Assembly (NCBI GenBank): GCA_013215465.1
Contig: JABSOW010000002.1
Span: 62,001 to 126,000, forward strand
Direction of reading: 5' to 3'
Length of the DNA: 64,000 bases
Source of the DNA: Colwellia sp.
GTDB lineage: Bacteria; Pseudomonadota; Gammaproteobacteria; Enterobacterales; Alteromonadaceae
Positions 53,878 to 63,953 of this stretch are shown piece by piece (position 1 is the first letter of the stretch; each line of letters starts with the position of its first letter). A model generated the notes under the pieces. The model saw only the letters and a list, made by a program, of their open reading frames with translations. It ran no database searches and was not told where the DNA came from. Both the position numbers and the translations under genes were made by a program.

Positions 53878-54031
53878 ATACCAATGGTAGTAAATTAGTG
53901 ATCAAATATCAATGAGGATAAATTTTCAAGAACAAGGCGCTTGATTGTGCAATAGCTGGCTATTGGGATTGAAAGCAACGATGTTATTGGGATATTTAGT
54001 CCATTTAGAATGATCACATGTTTATTGGTAT
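53878..54031 (+). mobile_element. ATACCAAT repeat element, copy R2 (154 bp)
   Basis: Ends ATACCAAT/ATTGGTAT. Core AATGAGGATAAATTTTCAAG, AATAGCTGGCTATT and GGATTGAAAGCAACGATGTT is shared with R1 and R3; the outer 30 bp on each side have diverged. It makes up most of the 3' part of the 363-nt gap 53697-54059. Confidence 0.8.
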
Positions 54032-54059
54032 TACAGTCTCTGCTCAACTTCCAGCCGTA

Positions 54060-54989
54060 TTATAGTTTAGGCCGTAATTTTTCAGATAATTGAAAATATT
54101 GTTTTTTTAGTGTGACAGGGCAAATAAAACGTAAACTAACCGCACACAACTGTAAATTAACTAGTTCATTGCTATCGGCAATGCCGTGCAGCCTATCACC
54201 TACTACTGGCAAGCCAATACTGGCAGCGTGAACCCGAATTTGGTGTTTTCTGCCACTATCAATTTTCACCTCGATCAGTGACTGTTCTTTAGTTTCATCA
54301 TAAGTTAAACAGCGAAAAGTGCTACGGGCGCTTTTACCATCAACATCAGTGGTGAGCACTTGCGGCTGCTCATTTAGACTATGATTGCCATGGACAATTA
54401 TTTGGTAATGCTTTGCCAGCGAATTGTTGTTAGTAGTGCGGTTTTCAAACATTAAAGACAAAGCGCGTGCTGCTTTTTTACTGTGGGCAATCAGTATTAA
54501 CCCGGTGGCCGCTCTGTCTAAACGATGAACGATAAAAACAGCACGCTCAGCGGGGAAGTACTGCTGCGCAAAGCGGGCAATAGTGCAATGGTCACTCCAT
54601 TTCGAGCCTTGAGCAAGCATACCGAAGGGTTTATACCAAACGCTATAATTGACTTCGTCACTGATTAAAATAGCCTGTGGAACTTCACTAGCAAGTACCG
54701 CTTTATTATAATAAAAATGTAATTCATCACTCTGTTGTAAGACCTTTTTAACCCGGCGCAGTCTTTGCGTATGTTTACCCCGGGTTAGCCATAATGCACC
54801 CTTACTGATCGCTTGTTTAAGTTGCGCTTTACTTAAGGCATGGTCTGTCTTGGCCAGGCTATTGAAAAGTGCGGTTAAAGCGGTACTAGTAGCACCATCA
54901 ACACTAATATTAGTAATGTTATCAACATTATTATTAGTAACGGTATCAAACTGTAGATGATGCTCAAAAATAAGGGGCATAAACGGCAT
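54060..54989 (-). CDS. RluA-family RNA pseudouridine synthase
   Basis: 309 residues. An S4-like N-terminal part (about 40-95), then the catalytic core with HRLDRAATGLILIA (about 160), a variant of HRLDxxTSG keeping the catalytic Asp, and IKTGRKHQIR-like VKIDSGRKHQIRVH and GLPVVGDRLHG. RluA-type enzymes modify 23S rRNA or tRNA; which site cannot be told. A TTG six codons upstream is less likely than the ATG used here. Confidence 0.85.
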   Translation of the reverse strand: MPFMPLIFEHHLQFDTVTNNNVDNITNISVDGATSTALTALFNSLAKTDHALSKAQLKQAISKGALWLTRGKHTQRLRRVKKVLQQSDELHFYYNKAVLASEVPQAILISDEVNYSVWYKPFGMLAQGSKWSDHCTIARFAQQYFPAERAVFIVHRLDRAATGLILIAHSKKAARALSLMFENRTTNNNSLAKHYQIIVHGNHSLNEQPQVLTTDVDGKSARSTFRCLTYDETKEQSLIEVKIDSGRKHQIRVHAASIGLPVVGDRLHGIADSNELVNLQLCAVSLRFICPVTLKKQYFQLSEKLRPKL

Positions 54990-55214
54990 AAAAAGAAATA
55001 AAATCAATATTCATAAGTTTAACACTTTTACCCATTAACCGTTATCAGGTAAAATGGATTTTAATAATTTGCTTTTTTAAATGTAAATAATGAAGCGTTA
55101 GCAATCATGGTGATCTAACCTTTTCCCCAAACGATAATACTGGTGCTGCCTTGTGGAAAATGCATCAAACTGGAGATGATCTTATCTCGATAAAAAGTGA
55201 AGGTATAAAACTAC

Positions 55215-55442
55215 ATGATTGATATTAAGCTGTTTGCCCAATTGCAAAACAAAAGCAAAAACTCCTTTGCTAATCAAAGAAAGCTAATAAAAAAAGTAAT
55301 GGCAGGGCAAACTGTGCTTTGTGCTACTTGCCAGCTGCCACTTTTTTTAATAACACCTGAGCACAGTGCTAGGGTAAACAGTGAAAACTCAGGTATTGGT
55401 TGCAAAAAAGGCTGTACCGATATTCAGTTAGATTTTGTTTGA
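55215..55442 (+). CDS. small four-cysteine protein, 75 residues
   Basis: No named family recognised. Cys in VLCATCQLPLF and IGCKKGCTDIQ form two CxxC/CxxxC pairs, about 25 residues apart, suggesting a zinc or metal knuckle. The N-terminal half is helical and Lys/Asn-rich (FAQLQNKSKNSFANQRKLIKKVM). No signal peptide. ATG after AAAACTAC, weak ribosome binding site. A degenerate copy of its 3' half lies at 57069-57184, on the other side of the dehydrogenase gene. Confidence 0.6.
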   Translation: MIDIKLFAQLQNKSKNSFANQRKLIKKVMAGQTVLCATCQLPLFLITPEHSARVNSENSGIGCKKGCTDIQLDFV

Positions 55443-55602
55443 CTTGTTAATAGAGCATAAAAGTGAGCTCAAAAATTGGTGACGAAAAAGTACTTTATGA
55501 TCATCAAGCTGACTTTTATAGCTGACATAAAGATAAAAATATTAACGAGTTTTTCGTGCTATGCTGCCAGCATATTTTTCACTTTTTCTTGAGAATACAT
55601 TT

Positions 55603-57012
55603 ATGTCAGCAGATTTTTCCCGTTATTCCACTATTGCCCTTGTTAAAGAAATAGAGTCTCCTGAAAACCCTGGAGGACTCGAAAAGCGTGTTGCGTTGGT
55701 GCCTAGTGACGTTGGTCAACTAGTGGAAGCCGGCATTAAGGTTTATGTTGAAATTGGCGCTGGTGAAGGCGTTGGCTTTAGTGATGCAGAATACTTAAAA
55801 AATAATGCCATTATGCAAACGGCAGAGCAAATATATCAAGATAAAGCACTTATTATTAAGTTTAAAGGGCCGGCACTTGCTTCCATAGAGCAAATGAGAG
55901 AAGGTTGCACACTGTTATGTATGGCGCATTTTAACTCTTATCCAGACCGAGCAACAATGCTGCAAGATAAACGTATCAATGTGATCGCCATGGAAGAAAT
56001 ATGTGAATCACCCAAACGTGATTCTGATGAGCGTATTCTTGGGCGTGTAGCAATGAATGAAGCGTTGACGCCTTTTTTTCAAGACAATAGTATTGGTGGC
56101 TTACGCGTAAGGGTTATTGGCTGGAGTGAACGCTTACGTGGTGCGATCAATCGTTGCGGCAATCGTAGTACCCGCTCTTTACAAATTATTCAATCGCCTC
56201 TTTCATTTGAAGAGCTCGATGTTTCTGGTGATAATGCGCTATATTTTTACGATAGTAATAGTTTTAAAGATCCCCAAGGAGTGCTAAACAAACTACGTGC
56301 ACTTAGAACACACATTTTTGATATTAACGACTTTGAATCTAAGCAGGGTCAACAAGCAATCGCTAAATATAAAGAAAGTCATCCACCAATACCATTTGGC
56401 TTACGTCGTATTCAATGCTTACATGAAACAGGGCAAGCAGGCGCTAGATATGGTATGGGTTTATTAACTGAGCACAAGCCGTCTATCGATAAAGCAAATA
56501 TTAAAGCGGTTATTCTAGGGTATGGTAATGTCGCTCAAGGTGCATTAGATGAGTTACATCAACAGGGTATCAAAAATATTCATGTATTAGGCCGTGTTCA
56601 TACAGCCAAAAGCCGCATTGATTATTGGCTTAGAAATGCAGATATTGTCATTAATGGCGCTGAGCAATCGGTAGAGTTAAGAGGAAAAAACTTTTTGATC
56701 AGTAATCAACATATCAAAGATTTAATACCTGAGCATTCAGTGGTTATCGATTTAGTAGGCGGTAGCCCAACGAACAGAAGTCCTGTTGAAGCCGTGATAA
56801 GTTGTAGTTTCTTAACCGACCCTTATTTCGTTCAAGATGGAGTATTAGTTTCATCTCTATGGGGTTGGCCCATGATGGGTATGATGCGTGAAACGGCTAT
56901 CCGTTATTCAGGACAAATTGTAGATGTATTAATTGGCGATGAAAAACTGATCGATGGACTTCAACACTTAAAACCCAGTGTTCAACGTGCATTAGTTTGC
57001 GGCCCTTTCTGA
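55603..57012 (+). CDS. alanine dehydrogenase/transhydrogenase-family oxidoreductase
   Basis: 469 residues. N-terminal AlaDH/PNT domain with VKEIESPENPGGLEKRVALVPSD and a Rossmann domain (AVILGYGNVAQGALDELHQQGIKNIHVLG, about 305-335, with GxGNxxxG). The substrate is unclear: alanine dehydrogenases are about 370 residues and carry different substrate residues. Saccharopine- or opine-type activity is another option. Flanked on both sides by copies of the small cysteine gene's 3' end, so it may have arrived by or been moved through recombination. The ATG with TTGAGA upstream is used. Confidence 0.75.
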   Translation: MSADFSRYSTIALVKEIESPENPGGLEKRVALVPSDVGQLVEAGIKVYVEIGAGEGVGFSDAEYLKNNAIMQTAEQIYQDKALIIKFKGPALASIEQMREGCTLLCMAHFNSYPDRATMLQDKRINVIAMEEICESPKRDSDERILGRVAMNEALTPFFQDNSIGGLRVRVIGWSERLRGAINRCGNRSTRSLQIIQSPLSFEELDVSGDNALYFYDSNSFKDPQGVLNKLRALRTHIFDINDFESKQGQQAIAKYKESHPPIPFGLRRIQCLHETGQAGARYGMGLLTEHKPSIDKANIKAVILGYGNVAQGALDELHQQGIKNIHVLGRVHTAKSRIDYWLRNADIVINGAEQSVELRGKNFLISNQHIKDLIPEHSVVIDLVGGSPTNRSPVEAVISCSFLTDPYFVQDGVLVSSLWGWPMMGMMRETAIRYSGQIVDVLIGDEKLIDGLQHLKPSVQRALVCGPF

Positions 57013-57068
57013 GATAAGCAAAGGACGGAATGCGACTAATACCAAATGAAGTAATGAAATGGCTTTAA

Positions 57069-57184
57069 GTAGCAACTTTTTTAATAACAGCTAAGCACAG
57101 TGTCACGGTAAACTGTGAAAACTCAGGTATTCGTTGTAAAAAAGCTGTACAGATATTCAGCTAGATTTTGTGTGATTAGTTAAT
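57069..57184 (+). pseudogene. degenerate copy of the 3' half of the small cysteine gene
   Basis: Bases 57069-57184 align with 55334-55452 with scattered substitutions and small gaps, for instance GTGAAAACTCAGGTATT in both. The copy has stop codons and no start. It occupies the first half of the 341-nt gap 57013-57353; the rest (57185-57353) shows nothing I can identify. Confidence 0.85.
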
Positions 57185-57353
57185 GTCGGCTAATGGTGGA
57201 TTGATGTTGGTTTGTAAACTTTATTTTTTATTGCGCTGATGCTACTGATTCACTGTCGATAAAGTTGTAAGAGAAATAAAGGGCTATACCATTATAGTAA
57301 ATGTTGTACACTTGTATTCACTAAATAATTACTGATAAATATAACGGATCCTT

Positions 57354-57938
57354 ATGAAAAAACTGATGGTGTTATTAACTATTTCAACATTAAGCACTTC
57401 TGTATTGGCACAAGAAATAAGCTGGCTTGACCGCCTTAAAAATTTAGTTGGCCTAGGTGAAATAAAAGAACAAAGCGTTGCAGTTAAAGTACAAAACGTT
57501 GACGCAGATGTTTCAAGGATGCCTAGTACAACTGGTTTAGTTGATATGTTAACTAGTGCTTTAAATGTTAATACTGACCAAGCATCTGGTGGTATGGGCG
57601 CTATTTTAAATTATGTTAAAAATAACGTTTCAACAGAGCAGTTTAGTCAACTTGCCAAATCATTACCAGGGGTTGATGGTTTAGTTAGTAAAATGCCTGA
57701 TATTAGTAAACTGAGTTCAGGCTCAAGTGACAGCTTAAGTGGCTTACTTGATAAAGCAGCAGAATATAGTGATTCATTAAAATCTATTAATGATGTAAAA
57801 AAGCAATTTGAAGCCTTAGGTTTAAAGCCTGAAATGATCAGTGATTTTATTTCTAGTGCCCAAAGCTATTTAGACACTGAACAAGGGCAACAAGCAAAAA
57901 AAATGCTAACTGATGGTTTAGGGAAGCTATTTGGCTAA
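57354..57938 (+). CDS. secreted DUF2780 family protein
   Basis: 194 residues with a signal peptide (1-19, ending SVLAQ). The mature part is small-residue-rich and matches DUF2780 (SGGMGAILNYVKNNVSTEQFSQLAKSLPGVDGLVS). Function unknown; related proteins are called VcgC/VcgE in annotation. A strong terminator follows. Confidence 0.82.
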   Translation: MKKLMVLLTISTLSTSVLAQEISWLDRLKNLVGLGEIKEQSVAVKVQNVDADVSRMPSTTGLVDMLTSALNVNTDQASGGMGAILNYVKNNVSTEQFSQLAKSLPGVDGLVSKMPDISKLSSGSSDSLSGLLDKAAEYSDSLKSINDVKKQFEALGLKPEMISDFISSAQSYLDTEQGQQAKKMLTDGLGKLFG

Positions 57939-57957
57939 CTATAAATTCTCAGTTGAT

Positions 57958-57990
57958 AAAAAAGCCGCTAGCTCACCTAGCGGCTTTTTT
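57958..57990 (+). terminator. rho-independent terminator after the DUF2780 gene
   Basis: AAAAAAGCCGCTAG-CTCAC-CTAGCGGCTTTTTT: perfect stem with A- and T-runs, able to work in both directions. Confidence 0.93.
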
Positions 57991-57995
57991 ATGTT

Positions 57996-58153
57996 ATACA
58001 ATCCGATTAATTAATGGTTCAAATTTTAATGAGGATAAATTTTCGAGAACAAGACGCTTGATTGAGCAATAGCTGGCTATTGGGATTGAAAGCAACGATG
58101 TTATTGGATATTTAGACCATTTAAAAAGATCACTTAGTTAGTCTGATTGGTAT
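57996..58153 (+). mobile_element. ATACCAAT repeat element, copy R3 (158 bp)
   Basis: Nearly identical to the reverse complement of R1 over its length; the left end reads ATACAATCCGAT (one C lost) and the right end AGTCTGATTGGTAT. It lies in the 318-nt gap between the DUF2780 terminator and the purL terminator. Confidence 0.85.
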
Positions 58154-58177
58154 TAGTAAGGCAGGCACAGTAGCAAT

Positions 58178-58216
58178 AAAAAACCGACAATTTCTAAATA
58201 GAAAGCTGTCGGTTTT
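58178..58216 (-). terminator. rho-independent terminator of purL
   Basis: Minus strand: AAAACCGACAGC and TTGTCGGTTTTTT pair around TTTCTATTTAGAAA; 40 nt after the purL stop. Confidence 0.88.
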
Positions 58217-58256
58217 AATTTATTGCTATCTTGAAGCTAGCTTACTAGCAAAGAGA

Positions 58257-61200
58257 TTAACCGATGAACTTACGCGCGTTACGGAACATGCGCACCCAAG
58301 GTGAATCTTCACCCCAGCTATCTGGGTGCCATGAGTTAGCGACTGTGCGAAATACCCGTTCAGGATGTGGCATCATAATGGTTACACGGCCATCAACCGT
58401 GGTTAATGCAGTAATACCATCTACTGAGCCATTTGGATTAGCCGGGTAGGTTTCGGTAACATCACCATAGTTATTAACATAACGCATTGCTACTGTTCCT
58501 GAGTTGTTAGCCGTATCAATTGCTTCATCACCGCTAAACTCAGTACGACCTTCACCATGTGAAACCGCAATTGGCATCATGGAGCCAGCCATACCTGCAA
58601 ATAATACTGAAGGGCTTGGTTGAATTTCTACTAAGGAGAAACGGGCTTCAAAGCGCTCTGATTTATTTTGTACAAATCGAGGCCATGCATCACTACCTGG
58701 AATAATTTCTTTTAGGTTAGACATCATTTGACAGCCATTACACACGCCTAATGAGAAGGTATCTTCACGTTCGAAGAAGGTTTTAAACATCGCTTTCGCA
58801 TTTGGGTTGAATAAAATTGACTTCGCCCAACCTTCACCAGCACCTAAAACATCACCGTAGGAGAAACCACCACAAGCCACTAAACCGTTAAAATCAGCTA
58901 AATCAGTACGACCCGCTAGTATATCTGACATATGGACATCAATGGCAACAAAACCTGCGCGATCAAACGCCGCTGCCATTTCAACATGAGAGTTAACACC
59001 TTGCTCACGTAAAATAGCAATGCGTGGGTTAGACCCTTGTTGTGCATCTTTAGCAGCATCTCTTGCAATAAGGTCGGCGACAATATCTTCGTTAAGATCA
59101 AAGCTTAAATCGGTCTGTAAACCGGGATCTTCAGTGTCAAATTTCACATCATGTTCTTCTTGTGCACATTCTGGGTTATCACGCATTGATTGCATTTTAT
59201 AAGTAGTTTGTGCCCAAGTAGTACGGTAATAAGTACGAGAATTTTCTAACACTACCTCGTTGTCACGAGTAAAGCGAATAGTGTCTTCGTTATTAAGTCG
59301 ACCAATGTCAGTGCAACAATCTAATATGCCATGTTTAGCTAAAATAGCGTCAATAGCATCGACATCGCTTTCGCGAATTTGTATTACTGCGCCAAGCTCT
59401 TCACTAAATAAGACATCCACATCATTGCCTGAAGCTGACGTTAATTTAGTTAAGTCAATATCAACACCGGTATGGCCAGCAAATGCCATTTCACAAACGG
59501 TAGTAAATAAACCACCATCTGAAATATCATGATAAGCGATAAGCTTTTCATCACGAACTAAAGTTTGCATGGCATTAAAGAAGCCTTTTAATGTTTCAGG
59601 GCTATCAACATCTGGAGTTTCATTGCCAAGTTGTTTATAAACTTGGGCTAAACATGAGCCACCTAAACGGTTTTTACCTTTTGATAAATCAATGGCAACT
59701 AGACGCGTCTCGCCTTGATCTGTTCTTAATTCAGGGGTAACCGTTTTGCGAATATCTTCGACCACGCCAAAAGCGGTGATGATTAATGACATCGGCGAAG
59801 TAACACTTTTCTCTTCCCCGTTGTCTTGCCATTTAGTCTTCATCGACATAGAGTCTTTACCAACAGGAATGGTTAAACCAAGCGCTGGACATAACTCTTC
59901 GCCAATGGCTTTAACCGCTTCATAAAGACCGGCATCTTCACCAGGGTGACCGGCCGGAGACATCCAGTTAGCTGAAAGCTTAATACGGTTTAAATCGCCA
60001 ATATCAGTACCGGCAATATTCGTTAATGATTCACCTACCGCTAAACGAGCCGAAGCGCCAAAGTTTAATAAAGCCACCGGGGTACGTTCACCTAATGACA
60101 TTGCTTCACCATGATAAGAGTCAAGCGCTGAAGCGGTAACCCCACAATCTGCTACAGGTACTTGCCAAGGGCCAACCATTTGGTCGCGATTTACCATACC
60201 GGTTACGCTTCGATCGCCAATGGTGATCAGGAAAGTTTTCTCAGCAACCGTTGGCAAACTTAAAATGCGATTTGCAGCATCTTCAATATTAATTTCGCTA
60301 ACGTTTAATTGATCACCAGTGGCGGTAGCACTTTGTACGTCTTTGAATATTTTAGGGGTTTTACCTAGCAATACATCAAGGGGTAAATTAATCGGTGTAT
60401 CTAATTTGTCGTTGCCGGCAAAGTGTGCATCAGTAACGGTTAATTGTGCTTCTTCGGTTGCTCTACCTACAACGGCAAATGGCGCACGTTCACGCTGACA
60501 TATTTGTTCAAAAATCGCTAAATTTTTGTCTGATACGGCAATAACATAACGCTCTTGCGATTCATTACACCAGATTTCATGAGGCGCCATACTGCGTTCA
60601 TCATTAGGGACATTACGAAGTTCAAAAATGCCACCACGGCCACCATCAGCAACTAATTCAGGGAAAGCATTAGATAAACCACCAGCACCAACATCATGAA
60701 TAAAGGCAATGGGGTTTTCTTCCCCTAATTGCCAACACTTATCGATTACTTCTTGGCAACGACGTTCCATCTCAGGATTTTCACGTTGCACAGAAGCAAA
60801 ATCTAAACTTTCTGCTGATTGACCAGAGGCCATAGATGATGCTGCGCCGCCGCCTAAACCGATATTCATCGCCGGACCACCAAGGGCTATTAAGTTAGCA
60901 CCAACAATAATTTCGCGTTTTTGTACGTGTTCATCACGAATATTACCTAAACCACCAGCAAGCATAATAGGTTTGTGATAACCACGTACCTCAGTGCCGT
61001 TGAAAGAGTTAACTTGCTCTTCATAAGTACGGAAATAGCCTAAAATAGCAGGGCGACCAAACTCGTTATTAAACGCGGCACCGCCTAAAGGGCCTTCCAT
61101 CATAATATCTAAGGCTGAAACGATACGACTTGGTTTACCAAAATCAGTTTCCCATGGTTGTTCAAAATTAGGAATACGCAAGTTAGATACTGAAAAACCA

Positions 61201-62216
61201 ACTAAACCCGCTTTAGGTTTTGAGCCAATACCGGTAGCACCTTCATCACGAATTTCTCCACCACTGCCTGTTGCAGCGCCTGGGTAAGGTGAAATAGCAG
61301 TAGGGTGATTGTGGGTTTCAACTTTCATTAATATTTGAATGTCTTCATGGTGGTAACCATAGACATTGGTTTGTGGATTTGGGAAGAAACGACCACCCTT
61401 ATTACCAACCATAACTGCGGCGTTATCTTTATAGGCGCTTAGGACAAAATCTGGGTTAACTTCATGGGTATTACGGATCATTTTAAATAATGATTTAGGT
61501 TGCTTTTCGCCATCAATAGTCCAGTCGGCATTGAATATTTTATGACGACAATGCTCTGAGTTAGCTTGGGCGAACATGTAAAGCTCAATGTCGTGTGGAT
61601 TACGACCTAACTTGGTAAAGTTTTCAAATAAATAATTTACTTCATCGTCGGCAAGCGCTAAACCTAGTTCAATGTTGGCTTTTACTAGGGCATTTTTGCC
61701 GCCGTGTTCAATATCAATCGCGGTTAATTCACCCGGCTCAGCGCTAACAAATAATTTGTCGGCATCGCTGAAGTTAGCAAATACGCTTTCCATCATGCGA
61801 TCATGTAATAAGTTAACAAGAAGCTGTTGTTGTTCGGCGCTTAATGTTACGCCATCTTTAATACTGACATAGTAAGCCATGCCGCGCTCTAAACGTGCTA
61901 CTTTCGCTAAACCACAGTTATGGGCAATGTCAGTTGCTTTAGATGACCATGGCGAAATTGTCCCTGGACGTGGCGTTACTAAATAAAACTCTCCTTGAGG
62001 CTTATGCTCTTCAATAGTCGGACCATAGGTTAGTAGCTGTTGTAAAACCTTTGCTTCGTCAGTGGCTAGCTCGTCGTTAAGTTGAGCAAAGTGAGCATAT
62101 TCAGCATAAATTTCAGTTACAGGTAGTTGTAATTGTGTACACTGAGTTAATAATTTTTGTACTCTAAAGTCAGAAAGTGCTGGAGCGCCACGAAGGTTTT
62201 TTATCAACATCGTCAT
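58257..62216 (-). CDS. purL: phosphoribosylformylglycinamidine synthase PurL
   Basis: Large single-chain FGAM synthase of purine synthesis, 1319 residues. FGAR synthase domain with [11 protein letters not shown] (about 215-225), [15 protein letters not shown], two ATP-binding halves, and the C-terminal glutaminase with nucleophile in GVCNGCQMM (about Cys1160), and His-Glu in HGEGR (about 1218). The start is the ATG after GGTGATTAATCCT; the frame opens a few codons earlier at TTG. Stand-alone gene. Confidence 0.97.
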   Translation of the reverse strand: MTMLIKNLRGAPALSDFRVQKLLTQCTQLQLPVTEIYAEYAHFAQLNDELATDEAKVLQQLLTYGPTIEEHKPQGEFYLVTPRPGTISPWSSKATDIAHNCGLAKVARLERGMAYYVSIKDGVTLSAEQQQLLVNLLHDRMMESVFANFSDADKLFVSAEPGELTAIDIEHGGKNALVKANIELGLALADDEVNYLFENFTKLGRNPHDIELYMFAQANSEHCRHKIFNADWTIDGEKQPKSLFKMIRNTHEVNPDFVLSAYKDNAAVMVGNKGGRFFPNPQTNVYGYHHEDIQILMKVETHNHPTAISPYPGAATGSGGEIRDEGATGIGSKPKAGLVGFSVSNLRIPNFEQPWETDFGKPSRIVSALDIMMEGPLGGAAFNNEFGRPAILGYFRTYEEQVNSFNGTEVRGYHKPIMLAGGLGNIRDEHVQKREIIVGANLIALGGPAMNIGLGGGAASSMASGQSAESLDFASVQRENPEMERRCQEVIDKCWQLGEENPIAFIHDVGAGGLSNAFPELVADGGRGGIFELRNVPNDERSMAPHEIWCNESQERYVIAVSDKNLAIFEQICQRERAPFAVVGRATEEAQLTVTDAHFAGNDKLDTPINLPLDVLLGKTPKIFKDVQSATATGDQLNVSEINIEDAANRILSLPTVAEKTFLITIGDRSVTGMVNRDQMVGPWQVPVADCGVTASALDSYHGEAMSLGERTPVALLNFGASARLAVGESLTNIAGTDIGDLNRIKLSANWMSPAGHPGEDAGLYEAVKAIGEELCPALGLTIPVGKDSMSMKTKWQDNGEEKSVTSPMSLIITAFGVVEDIRKTVTPELRTDQGETRLVAIDLSKGKNRLGGSCLAQVYKQLGNETPDVDSPETLKGFFNAMQTLVRDEKLIAYHDISDGGLFTTVCEMAFAGHTGVDIDLTKLTSASGNDVDVLFSEELGAVIQIRESDVDAIDAILAKHGILDCCTDIGRLNNEDTIRFTRDNEVVLENSRTYYRTTWAQTTYKMQSMRDNPECAQEEHDVKFDTEDPGLQTDLSFDLNEDIVADLIARDAAKDAQQGSNPRIAILREQGVNSHVEMAAAFDRAGFVAIDVHMSDILAGRTDLADFNGLVACGGFSYGDVLGAGEGWAKSILFNPNAKAMFKTFFEREDTFSLGVCNGCQMMSNLKEIIPGSDAWPRFVQNKSERFEARFSLVEIQPSPSVLFAGMAGSMMPIAVSHGEGRTEFSGDEAIDTANNSGTVAMRYVNNYGDVTETYPANPNGSVDGITALTTVDGRVTIMMPHPERVFRTVANSWHPDSWGEDSPWVRMFRNARKFIG

Positions 62217-62405
62217 AGGATTAATCACCAAGTTTTAGGTAAGGTTGTTATTCAGCTCTGTATTCGATAACAGAGCTTAAAATTTCGCGCGTATTATAGT
62301 TTAATTTTTGCCTTTTAGTAAGCGTTAAAAGTTCAAGAAACTATTAAAATTCAGTCTACAAAAAAGTACTTGGCTAACAAGGCAATACGCGCCACAATTA
62401 AGCTT

Positions 62406-63836
62406 ATGAAATATTCGTCTTTTAAAAACTGGTCTCAAAACATTAATAATAAACTGTTATTTATGTTTTTATTAATTTCCTTGCTTTTTTCGTGTAATGA
62501 GCAGCAACAATCAGCAAGCTTTGCCCGTATTATTGAGCGAGGCTATGTTAGTGTCGGCACTTTGTTTGGGCCGAATAGCTATTACATTCAAGCGGATGGT
62601 TTTGCTGGTTTTGAATATGATTTAGCAAAAAAATACGCAGAGTACCTCAATGTTGATTTAAAAATAGTTGCTAGTTACTCCCTTGATGAACTATTTATAA
62701 AACTTAATACTGGTGAGGTAGATCTACTTGCTGCGGGATTGTCGGTAACAGACAAACGTTTATCTCGTTTTCGTTTTGCACCAAGTTATGAACAAGTCAG
62801 TCAAAAAGTGGTGTTTAAACAAGGAAAAGTGCGACCAAGAACACTTAGCGATCTTACCGGTAAACTAATGATCACAGCGAGCTCAAGCCATGTTGAAAAT
62901 TTAGAAGTACTAAAGCAAGAAAATAATACCCTTAATTGGTTAGAAACATCGGAATTTGATGGTGAAGAATTACTATTAAAAATATTGAATGACGAAATTG
63001 ATTACACCATTATTGATAGTAATGCTTTAGCGGTTAATCGCCGTTATTATCCAGAAATTAGTGTCGGATTTACCATTAAAAAAGCTGAGCCATTGGCTTG
63101 GATGCTGGATAAAAATGGCGATGATGCTATTTTTGCTAGTTTGATCGAGTTTTTTGGCCAAGTACATCATAACGGTACACTATTAGCGCTTGATGACAAA
63201 TATTATGGTCATGTAGAGCAGTTTAATTATGTTGAAACACGTACTTTTATCAAGGCGGTGTCGACAAAACTGCCTAAATACCAAGCCTTATTTGAAAAAT
63301 ATGCGCAAGAAATTGATTGGCGTTTACTAGCGGCAATTAGTTATCAAGAGTCTCATTGGCGACCACATGCTCGCTCTCATACTGGTGTGCGTGGCATGAT
63401 GATGTTGACCCTTACCACGGCTAAACAAATGGGTATTAAAAGTCGATTAGATGCCGAGCAAAGCATTAGAGGTGGCGCTAAATACTTTAAGCGTATGATT
63501 AATAAAATGCCCGATAGAATTCCTAGCCCAGATAGAATGTGGTTTGCACTTGCTTCTTATAATGTTGGTTTTGGCCACTTAAATGATGCAAGAATTATTA
63601 CACAGCAGCAAGGTGGAGATCCCGATCGTTGGGTTGAAGTAAAAACACGTTTACCATTATTACAACAAAAAAAATATTATAAAAAAACCAAGTATGGTTA
63701 TGCGCGCGGCAAAGAGCCGGTGCATTATGTGGAAAATATTCGTCGCTATTACGACACGCTAACTTGGTTAGATGCTAAGGCAACAGAAGCTGCTGAGGAC
63801 GTTGTTGCAGCCAAAATAATCGAGGCAACAGAGTAA
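62406..63836 (+). CDS. mltF: membrane-bound lytic murein transglycosylase F (MltF)
   Basis: 476 residues. Lipoprotein signal with lipobox LLFSC (about 27-31). Substrate-binding-protein-like domain (about 35-265; [27 protein letters not shown]) followed by the SLT domain (about 290-445) with catalytic Glu in SYQESHWRP (about 314) and GVRGMMMLT. Anchored in the outer membrane, cleaves peptidoglycan. Divergent from purL, the usual partner in gammaproteobacteria. The ATG twelve codons into the longest frame is used since it starts the signal sequence. Confidence 0.94.
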   Translation: MKYSSFKNWSQNINNKLLFMFLLISLLFSCNEQQQSASFARIIERGYVSVGTLFGPNSYYIQADGFAGFEYDLAKKYAEYLNVDLKIVASYSLDELFIKLNTGEVDLLAAGLSVTDKRLSRFRFAPSYEQVSQKVVFKQGKVRPRTLSDLTGKLMITASSSHVENLEVLKQENNTLNWLETSEFDGEELLLKILNDEIDYTIIDSNALAVNRRYYPEISVGFTIKKAEPLAWMLDKNGDDAIFASLIEFFGQVHHNGTLLALDDKYYGHVEQFNYVETRTFIKAVSTKLPKYQALFEKYAQEIDWRLLAAISYQESHWRPHARSHTGVRGMMMLTLTTAKQMGIKSRLDAEQSIRGGAKYFKRMINKMPDRIPSPDRMWFALASYNVGFGHLNDARIITQQQGGDPDRWVEVKTRLPLLQQKKYYKKTKYGYARGKEPVHYVENIRRYYDTLTWLDAKATEAAEDVVAAKIIEATE

Positions 63837-63870
63837 GTTGAGGAATAGTAAGTTGTAGTATAACGTGGGC

Positions 63871-63945
63871 TATTTTTTATCTTGTCACATGAATGTCACA
63901 TTCAAAGATAATAATGAGATTGAAATTATTCAAGATAAAAAATAG
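63871..63945. repeat. 15-bp perfect inverted repeat around a possible operator
   Basis: CTATTTTTTATCTTG (63871-63885) and CAAGATAAAAAATAG (63931-63945) are exact reverse complements 45 nt apart, directly upstream of the last ATG of the window. The first arm abuts the TGTCACAT repeat. Confidence 0.7.
63883..63901 (+). promoter_or_regulatory. candidate Pho box (two TGTCACAT, 11-nt spacing)
   Basis: TGTCACAT starts at 63883 and again at 63894, exactly 11 nt apart, the layout of a PhoB-binding direct repeat (CTGTCAT type). It lies about 50 nt before the ATG at 63954, where PhoB sites sit. The downstream gene cannot be identified. Confidence 0.45.
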
Positions 63946-63953
63946 AGAATCAA

